Assembly (NCBI GenBank): GCA_022835595.1
Contig: BQUP01000003.1
Coordinates: forward strand, 130,629-194,628
Origin: Cystobasidium ongulense
Taxonomy: Eukaryota; Basidiomycota; Cystobasidiomycetes; Cystobasidiales; Cystobasidiaceae
Length of the DNA: 64,000 nucleotides
Reading direction: 5' to 3'
A program made the translations under genes and the position numbers. Positions 1 through 10,938 of this stretch are shown piece by piece. Below the pieces are notes generated by a model. That model did no database searches and had not been told where the DNA came from. It was given only the letters and a program-made list of their open reading frames with translations. The number at the start of each line of letters is the position of its first letter. Within the stretch, counting starts at the first letter, position 1.

Positions 1-430
1 CCACGCTGCCTGATCAGGTTGCAGGGGGCTGATCGAAACTATCCTCCAGCGGGGCAAGGTCTTTAGAATACTGCTGGCTCTTATGTCCCGTTCCATCAGC
101 GAAGGTATCTGGGGTCGAACGCTGCAGGAATGGTGGGATCTGGTGAGTACCGCTAGGGAATTTTTGCGGATTGTAAGTTGGGCTACTAATGATACAATGC
201 CATTTCCTATACCTCTCAGTACATGAATATTCAGTTCGTGTCGATAGCATCACCAGACATTACTTCTGTTTTGCCAAGCAGAGAGCCGACCCCTAGTATG
301 TAGTATAGGAACTTGCATGAATCAGTTTGTTTTGCCACTGCAGTACAGCATACTATTGTTACAACAGACTTCTATACCCAGTTACAGCAATCAATGTCTA
401 TCAAATCTAACGACCGGTACTTAAACTGCT
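1..430. other. Region downstream of the glycosyltransferase, no gene supported
   Basis: This stretch lies beyond the stop codon of the glycosyltransferase. A 79-codon open frame exists on the minus strand (14-253), but its translation shows no family motif, no convincing splice continuation and no compositional sign of coding. I treat the stretch as 3' flanking sequence. It could hold the edge of a neighbouring gene cut by the window. Confidence 0.4.
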
Positions 431-3400
431 CTAGTAAATGATTCGTTCTCCGTACTGCAAAAGTCGTCGACATTCATGTCAGTTGCAGCCATTCGTGAGA
501 CGTAGGAGAGAATAGACATACCATGTTCGGACTTTCCTCTCTCAAGTATTGCTCAAATGTTCGCTTCAAGACAGTCGCCCAGCTCAGATCCTTTGTGTCA
601 TCGCTAACGTCATCGTCATCAATGCGAATATCTTCGATGTTCTGGTATCTATCAGTGCGGTGTTGACTGCGCTGGAGGTCTGGCGTAGGTTTGGCCTCGC
701 CTGGCTTGGATGGTGCGTGCAATGGGGGCTTCGTTGGCGACCGTGAAAGACTATTGTCGGCCGCCTTGGCAGAAATAGACTGCTCTGTTGCAAGTCGAGC
801 TTGCATTGCAGCAGCGCGTGCCTTTCTCTCTCCAGCAGCGAATCGAGGGCCAAGGTCCGGCCAGTTCCGAGCTGGATCAAACGGTATCCACCTGTATAAA
901 TGTTTGTATTAGTTAGAACTTTAAATTCCACCTGAGCAGAGCGTAACATTTGACATACCAGAAGTTGTGGAAGTGGTAGCTGTATGCTCCTCTATAGAAA
1001 CCCTCAAAGCCGACAGCGGCGGGAGCGGCGCTGTCTTCTTTGGGTGGATCGAAGAGCTGAAGAAAAGCCAAGTCAGCTGAAGTATGCGAAGACACCTGTT
1101 TCCACAGATGCAAGACTTACATCCTCAAATCGCTTAAAGTACGGGTACGCTGGTCTATCCCTCTGATAGTATTCAGTGTTGAGCCAAGCCGAATCAAAAA
1201 GTGCATCAGGAAGTCTGAGTAGTAGTCCTTCGAGACTTGCGTCTTTGGTGTAACGAGATATCGTCATAGGATGGAAGTCCAGTCCGTTTGCAATGGCGGA
1301 CTTGAAAAGGAAACTGCCGATAGCCGAGTTGCGCTGCATCTTGAGGACGGCGGTGTTGTATTTTTCTAATCTAGACCACCTATAAGCGAAAGCGCCTTTC
1401 CAACCCCACAGCTCTTCCCAATCGCGCAGGAAGATGGTGTCCGCATCTAGATAAACTCCCCCAAAACGATGAGTAAGAACGAAGCGAGCCATGTCGGACA
1501 AGACGACTGTGAGCCGGTCGTAATCTTTGCTCGATGTCGATCCGATCCGCTCCAGCAGCTCATCCTTCTTTTTCTTGGACTTCACTCTTGGCCGAGGCGA
1601 GTGCTTAAGTTTGTCTCCACCTATGGCAGCAGTTGCATTGAGACCACCTCCCTTGACTCGAAGAGCCTCGTCCACATGTTCCGCATCTTGACCTGTCGCC
1701 TCTTCACCGAAGCGTCCGTGCTTTTCTTCCACTTGCTCGGGCACTACTCCATCGGCGTCTTCGCGCATCTCCTCTTCAGGGTCAGTTCTCTCCGATTCAT
1801 GTGAAGGAGCACCATACTTCACACCTCCCGAGTTGAAGAGTGGCAACGTCCGCCAGTGATCTCTCATTTCCGGTATGGCGTCGAGCTGCTCAGTAGTATT
1901 CCAAAGCCTGAATTTGACAGCTTCACTAAACTTCTCATGTAGGAACGGTGCCGACCACGGATTATCTCGCAATTGATCAAACATCTGTTTTCGCGCACGC
2001 GGATTCGGTAACGAGGCAGCCGGGCCCGGATTGATCCAAATCCATAGCTGAGGTCGACAGACGGAATGTAGGAATTTTTCCATCTCTTCAGATCCCCGCT
2101 TCAGGTGAAGTCCCAGATTCTGGGTGTAGAGGAAAGAGCTGACTGCCAGGTACGGCTTGTCTGTGAAAGGACCAGCCCAGAAAATGTGAAAGATCTTAGG
2201 GTAGTCCGGGTCGCATAGAGGATCGGCAGTAGGATGTGTAGGATGAGGTGCAGCATCTGCACCGAAACCAACAATATTTTGCCGCTTGTCTAGCATGGGA
2301 GGGCGAAGTGCTTCCGCCAGTTGCTTGGCTGACGGGGTGTTGCTGACGCCCAGGACTTTCTGTTGGTCTCGAGCAGAGGCAGGAGTAAGCCCATGTGGGT
2401 CTGGCTGCACATAGCCTAGAGCTCCCATAACATCTTCACCGTCCCGACCCATGGCTCCACGAGGGCTAGCTTCCGAAGCCGTGATGCGCTCCCGATCTTC
2501 TAAGAAAAGGTGCTTCCAACTGTCCATTTTTCCTCTTCGATAGCGATGGCCGTTATCCAGATCTGCGCCAGTCCGTAAGACCTCGAGGCAGTCGCGTACA
2601 TAACGGCCCGTTGAGAAGTCGCAATGATCCATTACGAGATCTAGATCTATCACAGACTCCGGTTTGGGGCGAGGAGGGTAGGCGGAGGGCAGCCTGGTAT
2701 GTGATTTCACTTCGCTATTCGTGATGTTGAGGTAGTGCCGCCGTGGACCGTCTGGGCGGATATTGTCCAAGCCAGCGAACTGACTTGGAAAGCGCGAGGG
2801 ACCGCGAGGCAAGCCAGACGCTTTTGTATTGTCGTAATCAGGATGCGAATCCCATGTTTGAGAGTCTACGCCTGGATTGGGGATACCCGATAGGCTGACG
2901 GTTGTAGGCAGTCGACGTGAGCTTGGATAGTGACCCCGCCCAATTTCCCACTGCCAGACACGCGCAATTTGATCATTGCTAAGAATGTTGGAAGATGATG
3001 GGATAAACGGAAGGTTGATGTTAGGAGAGTGCGTCTTTATGCGTATGAGAGCAAGGATGGAGAGCAGGAACAAAACGAGATACCCCAACGGCGAAGGCCG
3101 CATGCGTCGCGATTGATGGTGAATGTATTGCCCATCCGGGCTGCGTCGAGGCGTGAGGGGAGGAGGTATGGAGCGAGAGTGGGAAGAAAGAAGCAAGCTT
3201 GGAACTGGCACAAGCAGGATCTTGGATGTACGAGGTATAGGTACATGCAGGGCGGTGAAGTACGGCTTCAACGGCTTGAGCACCTCTGGCACGTGGCTGT
3301 GGCTTGCATGAAACCTGGCGGAGGAGAGAGAATGCTGCTTCTCGAGAACTGTAGAGCTCGTTGCATCTCTGATGAACGTCGAGAGGATTGGGGTGAGTGT

Positions 3401-3496
3401 CCGTGATGCCTTTGAGGGCGTTCCGGGCCTGGACATGCCATGCGCGGGCGTGTTTGAATGGGAAGGCGGTGGACTTGTCGAGTATGGAAGCGCCAT
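431..3496 (-). CDS. Type II membrane glycosyltransferase with DXD motif (GT32-like)
   Basis: Four exons are seen: 3496-1121, 1056-959, 891-522 and 454-431. All junctions are GT-AG and in frame, giving 955 residues. A single hydrophobic segment at about residues 136-153 follows a basic Ser/Pro-rich cytosolic tail, as in Golgi type II enzymes. The catalytic part has FHIFWAGPF, then WIWINPG, then FGGVYLDADTIF with the metal-binding Asp-Ala-Asp at about 684-686. That layout is typical of DXD enzymes related to GT32 and alpha-1,4-glycosyltransferases. A long low-complexity insert separates the two halves, and the C-terminus is Lys/Glu/Gln-rich. Donor and acceptor sugars cannot be told. The next gene, SDR-A, is on the same strand about 560 bp upstream, and nothing links this gene to the metabolic cluster, so it is probably the left border. 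Confidence 0.85.
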
Positions 3497-4057
3497 GGTG
3501 GAAACGAGAACAGCTCTATGGTGCCGAGCTTGCTTGCTGACTACTGGCTTGACTCTGCCGTGGGCAGCCTTGCCTGGTCCTGATTACGCGCCAGTTTGGC
3601 ACCGCTGTGTTCACATCCAAGACAGAAATGTCAGCTCTTGTTGATAATGGCCGGCCCCAGGTCTCAAGGACGGTACAGAGTGGTAGAGCGGTACGTACAG
3701 TGAGGTAGGCCGCCGCTGGCTTGCCTGTTGAGGTAAACGGACAGTATCGGTATTGTGCGCTGGTGGTGTCCGTCCAAGAGCCTCGCTGGCGTGATTGAAT
3801 CCTCATCACAAAGTAGAGGTCCTTCGGAATTCGACCAGCTTGTCTCTGACCGCACCACGAATGGCAAGCACGCTCTTCCTCGTACATCTGTGGTAAGTTG
3901 GTGGCAGTCATGTACGGTACATTGAACAGCCAGACCACGCAACGCGCACGCCTAACTTGCACAAATGAAAGTACGTTACAATGGCAACAATGGCGAAAAA
4001 AATGCTAGCACAGCGAACACTTTTGCGACAAGTCAATGAATTATAATGTCTAGAGAA
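3497..4057. other. Intergenic: glycosyltransferase promoter and SDR-A 3' end
   Basis: Upstream of the glycosyltransferase and downstream of SDR-A, both minus strand. A 148-codon open frame on the minus strand (3516-3962) has no recognisable family, and I see no other structure. Confidence 0.4.
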
Positions 4058-5367
4058 TCAGGCTCGTGCTGTCATCCCTCCATCTACTGGCAGATTGGCG
4101 CCATTGATGAAGGATGCTCTTGGCGAAGCAATGAAGAGTACAGCCGCTGCTATCTCTTCGGCATATCCTGGTCGACCTGAGGGCACCTTTTCTTTCGCGA
4201 TCTTGTTCAGCTGTAGGCGCACAAGAGCAACTGTCAGATCTTTCTCTACGCCGGGCGGGGGACCACCACGTAGAGGCTACTCACCGAATCCAGCTGTTTC
4301 TGTGTTTTGATGAAAGGTGTGTGGATATATCCAGGAGAAACCACATTTCTGATGCAGTACAATCAGCTTTGAACGGAGTATGCCCTCATTCTCATCCCTC
4401 ACACCCTGATATTCCTGCCACCATACTCTTCGGCTGCTGTCTTAGTGAGACCGGCTACCGCATGCTTACTGGCGACATCTGCATGTTACACCATGGCGAT
4501 TAGTCGATGAAGAAACGAAGGAGTAACAACAGCAGGGCTTCTTACATGGTCCCAGCTCGGCTTGTCCCACCATACCGCAAACGGAGCCAATATTGACAAC
4601 TGCATGAGAATAGTGAATATATGACAAAGCTGGAAAAGGACATGACTTACTGCATCCCCGGGTGCCTGTAATGCTTGGATGTTGACTAGACTTGATAACA
4701 TCCTGATACAAGAACGGTCACGCTTACCATCAGCATGGCACGGTAGCGTAAAGGAAGCTCGCTCACCTGTTTTGAAAACTGCTTCAATTGTGCTTGCATG
4801 CAGTAGAATACTCCCGACAAATTCACATCAAGAATGGCCTGCATGAGACACACAGATGTGAACATCAGACTGTATTCAACAAGACGAATGCTTTATAGTT
4901 ACGCAAGACTCATGGCGTAGACATTCCCGAATCACTGACCTGATAATCTGCGAGAGCATAGTCTCCTATGAGGGTACGCGGGCGAGTTATGCCGGCGCAA
5001 TTGACGGCGTACTATAAGACAAGTCATTCCAACGCTTCAGTATTGGTGATCTAGGCTTCTACTCCACTTGGGCGTGAATAGGCAAACTTACGTCCAGACG
5101 CGACCATTTTGTTATGGTATCTGCAACAGCGCGATCGCAATCCTCGGGCTTCGTGACGTTCATCATACTGTAAACGGCTTCAAAGTGCGGGTTCGTCGCG
5201 CGTTTCTGTAGCTCATTCGCTACCTCTAGTAATGCTTCACTGTTCATGTCACAGAGGTGTATCCCGCGCGCACCTTCTGCTGCAAAAGCCATCGCAATTT
5301 CGCGACCGATACCCGAACCGCCACCCGTCACGAGCAGGACGCCATTGATGTTGAAACCGGAGATCAT
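4058..5367 (-). CDS. Short-chain dehydrogenase/reductase (SDR-A)
   Basis: Eight exons were resolved (5367-5092, 5011-4940, 4838-4767, 4702-4651, 4599-4546, 4478-4403, 4348-4285, 4210-4058). Together they give exactly 273 codons (272 aa), the normal length of a classical SDR. Visible motifs are the cofactor loop TGGGSGIG (14-21), NCAG (96-99), catalytic Ser163, and Tyr176-Val-Ala-Ser-Lys180. The C-terminus has the usual PVDGG stretch. The acidic residue after the second beta strand (HLCDMNSE) suggests NAD(H) rather than NADP(H), by family rule. The start was chosen just before the Rossmann fold. The frame stays open upstream, but that part looks like 5' UTR. The gene sits next to an MFS carrier and has a GCGGA/TCCGC inverted repeat 80-104 bp upstream. 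Its likely role is oxidation or reduction of an alcohol/ketone intermediate; the substrate is unknown. No PTS1 is present (ends TARA). Confidence 0.88.
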
Positions 5368-6014
5368 GCTTGATGGATACGTTACAAGTTGATGGAGGTA
5401 AGGCAGACAAATGGTAATAATCCAAGGAAAGATCGCTTTCTGCCTTGCGGAGTAGTAGCAATCTGTTCCGCCTAGGCTTCCACCGGCCGCAATGCACGTG
5501 CTTTGATCGCACCGCATACAGTCAGTAAGTGAATACTGTTCGTAAGGGTGACGATGGAATCGAAACTAGTTCACATCTCTATTCAACTCGCAAAAAGTCA
5601 GACTGTGGCCAGGCACCCGAACGACTCTAGCAAGAAAGTTTGTTTTGCCTAAGCTTCAAATTGCCAAAAAGGAGAACAAGTCTCGCACGTCAAAAAGTAA
5701 CTAAATTGAACAAATTGTCCCCAGGGATTCCCAATCCCCCAAAACTTTCACAACATCTCGATATGTTCAGACACTACGTCAAATAGCTTTGCCAGGGGCA
5801 GGCCCGGGAGGCCTTTTGAGGCCTAGGGGGTCGAATCCTCACCGTGTGACTTCGTGTGCTCAGGGCACAAGCTTGTATCGGGCTGTAGATGAGGTCAGGG
5901 TCAATATGTGCATTGAGGGAGTAGGTGTCCGGCTCACGGTCTGTGTCTGCAATGGGTCCAGGTGGGAACTGTAGAAAATAGCGTTTTCAGCTTTGAAACG
6001 ACAGGGCCAGAAGT
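5368..6014. other. Intergenic: SDR-A promoter and MFS 3' flank
   Basis: About 650 bp with no gene. It contains the inverted repeat listed separately at 5447-5471. A GGTCGAATCC string near 5831 resembles a tRNA T-arm, but no cloverleaf can be built around it. Confidence 0.5.
5447..5471. promoter_or_regulatory. GCGGA-N15-TCCGC inverted repeat upstream of SDR-A
   Basis: Perfect 5-bp inverted arms lie 80-104 bp before the SDR-A start codon. Paired CGG/CCG half-sites are the usual target of Zn2Cys6 dimers. The same arms recur upstream of SDR-D and the P450 at N16 and N12. Function is inferred only. Confidence 0.4.
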
Positions 6015-8294
6015 CTAACGGTCGAATCCCCCTACCACGTGGTCTATGCCAGCGTTGGACATAAAGCTTGCCTTCTTGCGGTTCATGTTGATGACGTAAA
6101 GAGATAGGGCCGCTCCGGAGGCTACTTCTATAATCGCACTCATAAGAGACACGCCAGCACCTGTATGGTAGAGCGGAGCGTCTTTGGCCGGGTAGCTGGC
6201 AGGTTTTCGTCAATGACAGTCTACGTTGGCGCAGCATGATGTGAGACTCACATCCAAGTGGACAATATACCACCGCATTGTGTAAAGATGAACGCTATGG
6301 CGATTGCTATTCATGGAAGCATCAGAGATCAGTTGTATCTCGGCTGACTGGGAGGTTAAGCTTGACCGACCTGTGCCACGCTTGTAGAAGGGTGCTATAT
6401 TCTGGAGCGCCTTATATCAGACCTGCGACCCGAACCAGAAGCGAATTGGCGTGACTTACATCTACCATCCAAGCACTGAGGCCTGGCGAGAGACCAGGTC
6501 CTCCGAAGATTTGTAGGCTAAAGAATCGGTGGTGAGCTTTAGTTCCGAGGTTGATGTAATCGCACACAAATGGCCTGTGCTTTATTGACTACTTACAAGA
6601 GAGCTGCATAGCGCCTATAAAAAACAGATCAATACGCCGAAACTAGGAAACAGGCGAATGAACATGCACTCACAGCTTGTTTTGGTCCTTCCTCACTACC
6701 AAAGCGATGATATAGCCTATCATACTGATCACGCCGAAGACGACGAATTGTACACCTCGGACTTTGTACTTGTCTGAGAAATAGCTTGCAACCATTGTGC
6801 CTGCGAGTCAAAATTGGTGGTGAGATGACGTTTACGAGACGAAGCGCCAAGAAGACCTACAAACAAAGACGACCACATAGATAGGAACGGTGTGGAGCTG
6901 GGTTTGAATGCGGGAATAACCGAAGCTGTATGAAAGGCATTGTCAGAAAGAGGGTTCATTGACCATGCAAGAGATTACTTACGTAGATACCACTGTGGGG
7001 AGGAAGTATGACATGCCGAAGAGGATGCATCCATTGCAGAAAAAGGCGGGCAGGAAAGCCATTCCAAAGAAGCTCTTGAAGAAGCTGTAAACTTCCGTCT
7101 TAGTGAGGTGTCCTTCCATTTCAATGTTTTTACCGCCAGCTTCGTGCACTGTTAGGATCATTTCCTTTTCTTCCTTGCTGAGGAACCAAGCGGACGACAC
7201 ATCGGCTGACATCACGAAAGGCGCAAGAAGACCAACTCCAACGGCAGTTGCTCCCTCAATGTAAAATACCCATCGCCATCCTGCAACACCGTGGACGCCA
7301 TCCAGTGTTAAGATTGCCCTGAAGCAAAACTATCAGCGCTGTCACTTGATTGACATTACCTCATACCGACTTACGCGGCCAGCACTGTAAGGAGGCATGG
7401 CGTCAGGCAAAGAGAAAATATCTGTGGGTGAATAAACTTACATCCAGCGAAAGCGCCAGCTAAGGAGATGAAGGAAAAGATCCACGCGAGTCGAAGTTGC
7501 ATTTCCGATCTTTTGTACCAAGTCGAAACCCACATTACGATGCCTGGAATAAGGCCACCTTCGGCAAGACCTAAAAAAAATCGGCATGCGAGGCTGTTCA
7601 TGGCAGATGAGTGTAAGTATGCACTTCCTTTAACCGACTGAGAGGCGGGGAACTTACAGGCCTGAGTAACTTTCGATCCTGCCTTGTAGGCAGCACACCA
7701 GACCAAAAGCGATTGTCATGGCAGGTAGCAGGCCTTCCAGTGCAGTCTTTACATTAGTGAGGAACTAGGAAAACTCGATGCGAAAAGACTTACGATGGGC
7801 TCCGATCTTCTTGAGGACCAAGTTTGAGGGCAGCTCAGCAGCGATGTACGGAGGGTACAGAATCGTAAGGGCGATGGAGTACTGGACGCTTGTCAATCCG
7901 AGATCTTTTTCTAATCCTGCCACTTTTGCATTGCCGAGATTTGCTTTGTCGAGGAAGCTACACGGGCGTGAGGTGAGACAGCTTATCGAGATCGAGTTGT
8001 GTTGAAAGTCTGGCTTACGCGAGGAAGTACAGCAACATTCCCATTCCAGTTACACAGACATCGACTAATAGGAAGTTTGTCAGCTTGCATCAGAATGCCA
8101 GACTTGTTTTGCGTACTCTTCCAGCGGGCAACTTTATATGCCCGAGTAGACTCCAAATCGTGGACGTGGGTTTGGAGATCCTGGTAAGGAGCTGGTGATA
8201 GCCTTTCTATGTCTACCTTTCCTTCATGGTCAATTTCTGTTACTGGGTCGGGTTTGCCGCCCGATCTGGCGAGGGCGAGGGCTGCCGAGTCCAT
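6015..8294 (-). CDS. MFS transporter, Dal5/anion:cation symporter family
   Basis: A membrane carrier for an organic anion, split into about a dozen short exons that I could join in frame from start to stop. The N-terminus is hydrophilic. The first membrane segment leads into FLDKANLGNAKVAGL and then YPPYIAAELPSNLVLKK, the hallmark of the allantoate permease (Dal5) branch of the ACS family. Later segments include LGLAEGGLIPGIVMWVSTWY, GWRWVFYIEG and FGYSRIQTQLHTVP, all typical of this family. One intron uses a GTCGGT donor. Known members carry allantoate, nicotinate, pantothenate, biotin and other carboxylates, so an acidic substrate or product of the neighbouring cluster is plausible. A CCGC-N10-GCGG palindrome lies 141-159 bp upstream of the start. 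Substrate cannot be read from sequence. Confidence 0.88.
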
Positions 8295-9316
8295 GTCGAG
8301 TACGAGTGGGCAGTCAGGCGTGAAAGAGTGATGAGAAGAAGGTCAAGCCATCAAGCAGTCCATCATCATTGTTTCGACTGGTATAGTCTGGAGCCCCACA
8401 GGACATGGGCGGTGCGGTGTTGAGAAGCGAAAGACCGCTGGTAGAGTTGCGGAAGAAGCGGGGGCTCAGTTTCCTTCGGGAAGGAGTGGCGATATCGACT
8501 TGCGAACCGCCGAGCACCTAGGCTATCTTGGCGTTTGTCGGGGGTGATGAGTCTAGATTTATGTGAGTGACGAGACATTATCCAAATATCCACAAAAACC
8601 GTCAGTCTTGTCGAATTTGCCCTTAGAAAGACACGAATCCAAAATACTCAGCAACAGAGAAATTTGGCGATCGATTAGCTTTGAACGCCTGGGAAAGATG
8701 GACCATTTGAGGAGTATGGTACTGTGGGACAGCTGCCGACTTTCTTGTGCAGTATACCTTACACTGCTTGACAGGCCGAAGTGTACATCCCTCGAGCGTC
8801 TGAGCGCTATACGCGCCTTTGCCACATCTTCATGTTCCGTTTGTCCGCCAACCCCGGCGTTCTATCCTAGCGAGCATGCAAGAAGTTTACACAGAGAAGC
8901 AGACATAGTCCGATATTATCGACTCCACAAACAAGCATTTGAAATGGTAGACGATGCGTTCTCTGCGTAATCTATCGCGCAGCCAGCGTCTTAACACAGG
9001 AGTAGGCCTTGTCAAGTCTGAGAGTGGCTCCTTGCAAAGCACATTTGGAAGCTCTGCTACATATCCTGGCTGAAACTCAGCGCCAGCAATGGAGACAAAG
9101 CTAACATATAATGGCTAGTCTATCCTTTTGTTGCTTTCTTCTATTGTCGAGCATTCTCGTCAGCCGTGTTCCGCTTGGGGGTGGTCTTAAGCAGCCGAAC
9201 TCATCAGAAACGACTTCATTTCGTGGCTCTTAGGTTGTCCCCGCTACCAACTACGAATACTGAAGCACAGCACACAGACGATACACTCTTTTGCACTCAA
9301 AATGCAGCGAAGTCGA
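8295..9316. other. Intergenic: MFS promoter and SDR-B 3' flank
   Basis: About 1 kb without a supported gene. A 135-codon plus-strand open frame (8563-8970) has no family motif and lies where promoter and terminator are expected. A CCGC-N10-GCGG palindrome (8435-8452) precedes the MFS gene. Confidence 0.4.
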
Positions 9317-10572
9317 TTATGAAGCGTGCCAGGCACCATCAACGCTGATGATAGCACCGTTGACATAGGTAGCCCGGTTGGAGCAGAGCCATAGTGCGAC
9401 ATCGGCAACCTCTTCAGGCTCGCCAAAGCGATCTTGAGGAACGCTGTATACGAAAATGGTCGTCAGGGCAAAGCTTTAATCGTGCTTCTAGATGTCACCT
9501 ACGCGGCAAGCATCTTGTCGCGGAATTCCTGAGAGGCACCAAGCAGAAGAGGTGTATCCATAGCACCAGGTGCAACTGTTGGCGTGATGGGTCTCGTTAG
9601 ATCGGACGCGCTAACACTTAGGTGGCAGCACTCACCAGCGTTGCATCTGATTCCCTGCCCAGCGTGAGAAACTGCGGCGCTCTTGGTCAAAGAAGCCATC
9701 TGAAAGCAAAGACGGTCAGGCACATGCAAGAGACGCGGACAAGCTGGTTCAAAGGCTCACAGCGGCCTTGCTAGCAGCGTATGCGTAGTTGGTCTTGGAG
9801 CTGTGGAAGGACACCCAAGAGCACCAATTCACAATACTGCCTCGCATGCCAGGAATCTTGCCCTTTCCAGAAGATGGCAGTGGCTCCTGAGTGAGCATAA
9901 GCCTTGAAACACAGAGTCGGCAAGATATTCGATTCTTCAAAGGCTAGTTCCAACTGCTCACTTGATCTCTTCTTGCATCATCAGACCTTGAGCTCGTAGA
10001 TTGACCGAGTACACCTGCAGTATATGGGTTCAGTCATGCTTCTCGTTCCGACATGTTATAAAGTCTTGACAGCTTACAAAATCGACATCTTTCTGATCAC
10101 TACCGCCGAATGGGGCACGGACTCTGCCTAGGACACCGGCACAATTACTGGAATAGTCAGGTGCCTCATCAGTACCTCATACCTGTAAATTAAAAGCTAA
10201 CGGAAAACTCACAGAGCATAGTCAAGTCTGCCGAATCCTTCCATTTGAGGGATACCACGGATCAAAGCTACAACTTCTTCATCGTTGGTGATATCGAGAA
10301 CAACGAGCTTTACAGGCTGTTTGGTCTTTCCAATTATAGAGAGCGTTTCGTCTAGTCCTTTTTGCACGACATCCACGAGTATGAGCTTTGCTCCGGCCTG
10401 AGCGAAAGCGACGGCGCTAGCTCGGCCCATGCCTGAGCCTGCACCGGTGATCTAGAAAAAAGTACATACAGAGCAATTCCGTCAACTGTCTTACACTTGG
10501 TGCTGATGCATGCGGATATGCACTAAAACTCACAAGTGCGACTCCATCGATTGATCCCATAGAAGCGTCCAT
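9317..10572 (-). CDS. Short-chain dehydrogenase/reductase (SDR-B)
   Basis: Eight exons (10572-10534, 10451-10213, 10147-10078, 10014-9962, 9902-9761, 9699-9636, 9575-9503, 9443-9317) sum to 269 codons (268 aa), a full-length classical SDR. The cofactor loop is TGAGSGMG (15-22). NCAG follows the third strand, catalytic Ser162 is in NWCSW, and Tyr175-Ala-Ala-Ser-Lys179 completes the triad. The conserved Pro-Gly after the active-site helix is APGAMDTP. An Asp (ILVDVV) at the end of strand 2 suggests NAD(H). It is transcribed away from BVMO1 across a 366-bp shared promoter, so the two are probably co-regulated. This fits an alcohol dehydrogenase that feeds a ketone to the monooxygenase, which is inference. 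It ends HAS, with no PTS1. Confidence 0.9.
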
Positions 10573-10938
10573 TGTTGGTTGATATATTGGACTGGAGTTT
10601 ATAGAAAGATAGTGCTTGAGACAGATAGTTGGCAGAAAGGCATCTTGCAGCACAGAGTGTAGCATACTTATCAGCAAGCTTCGTCTCAAGTACTCCGGAC
10701 TTACCAGCTGCGGGGCCCACACCCTGTAAATCCATGCCTAGCATGTCCATGCTGCCTACAAACATAACCTGCAGGCGTCCTCCGCAAACACGTGACTGCG
10801 GACGAGACGACCTTGAACTCCACCGCTACTTACTGGCAGGACATAGACAGACTTGAAGAGCTGAGAATACACGATATGCACCTTCTTCCCACACTCACCA
10901 CTTAGCTCCCTCTTCATTCATCGACCAAATCCGCAACC
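10573..10938. promoter_or_regulatory. Divergent promoter between SDR-B and BVMO1
   Basis: A 366-bp region serves both start codons. It contains TCCGC-N12-GCGGA (10782-10803), an everted version of the half-sites found at other cluster promoters. A CACGTG core (10790-10795) lies between the arms. Confidence 0.5.

Noticed and set aside
3516-3962. 148-codon minus-strand open frame upstream of the glycosyltransferase
   Set aside because: No recognisable domain; unlike the intron-split neighbours in composition; more likely promoter and UTR sequence.
5790-5880. tRNA-like string GGTCGAATCC near 5831
   Set aside because: No acceptor, D or anticodon stem could be paired around it, and the T-loop is one base short.
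8563-8970. 135-codon plus-strand open frame between the MFS gene and SDR-B
   Set aside because: No family motif or splice pattern, and it occupies an expected promoter/terminator region; probably chance.
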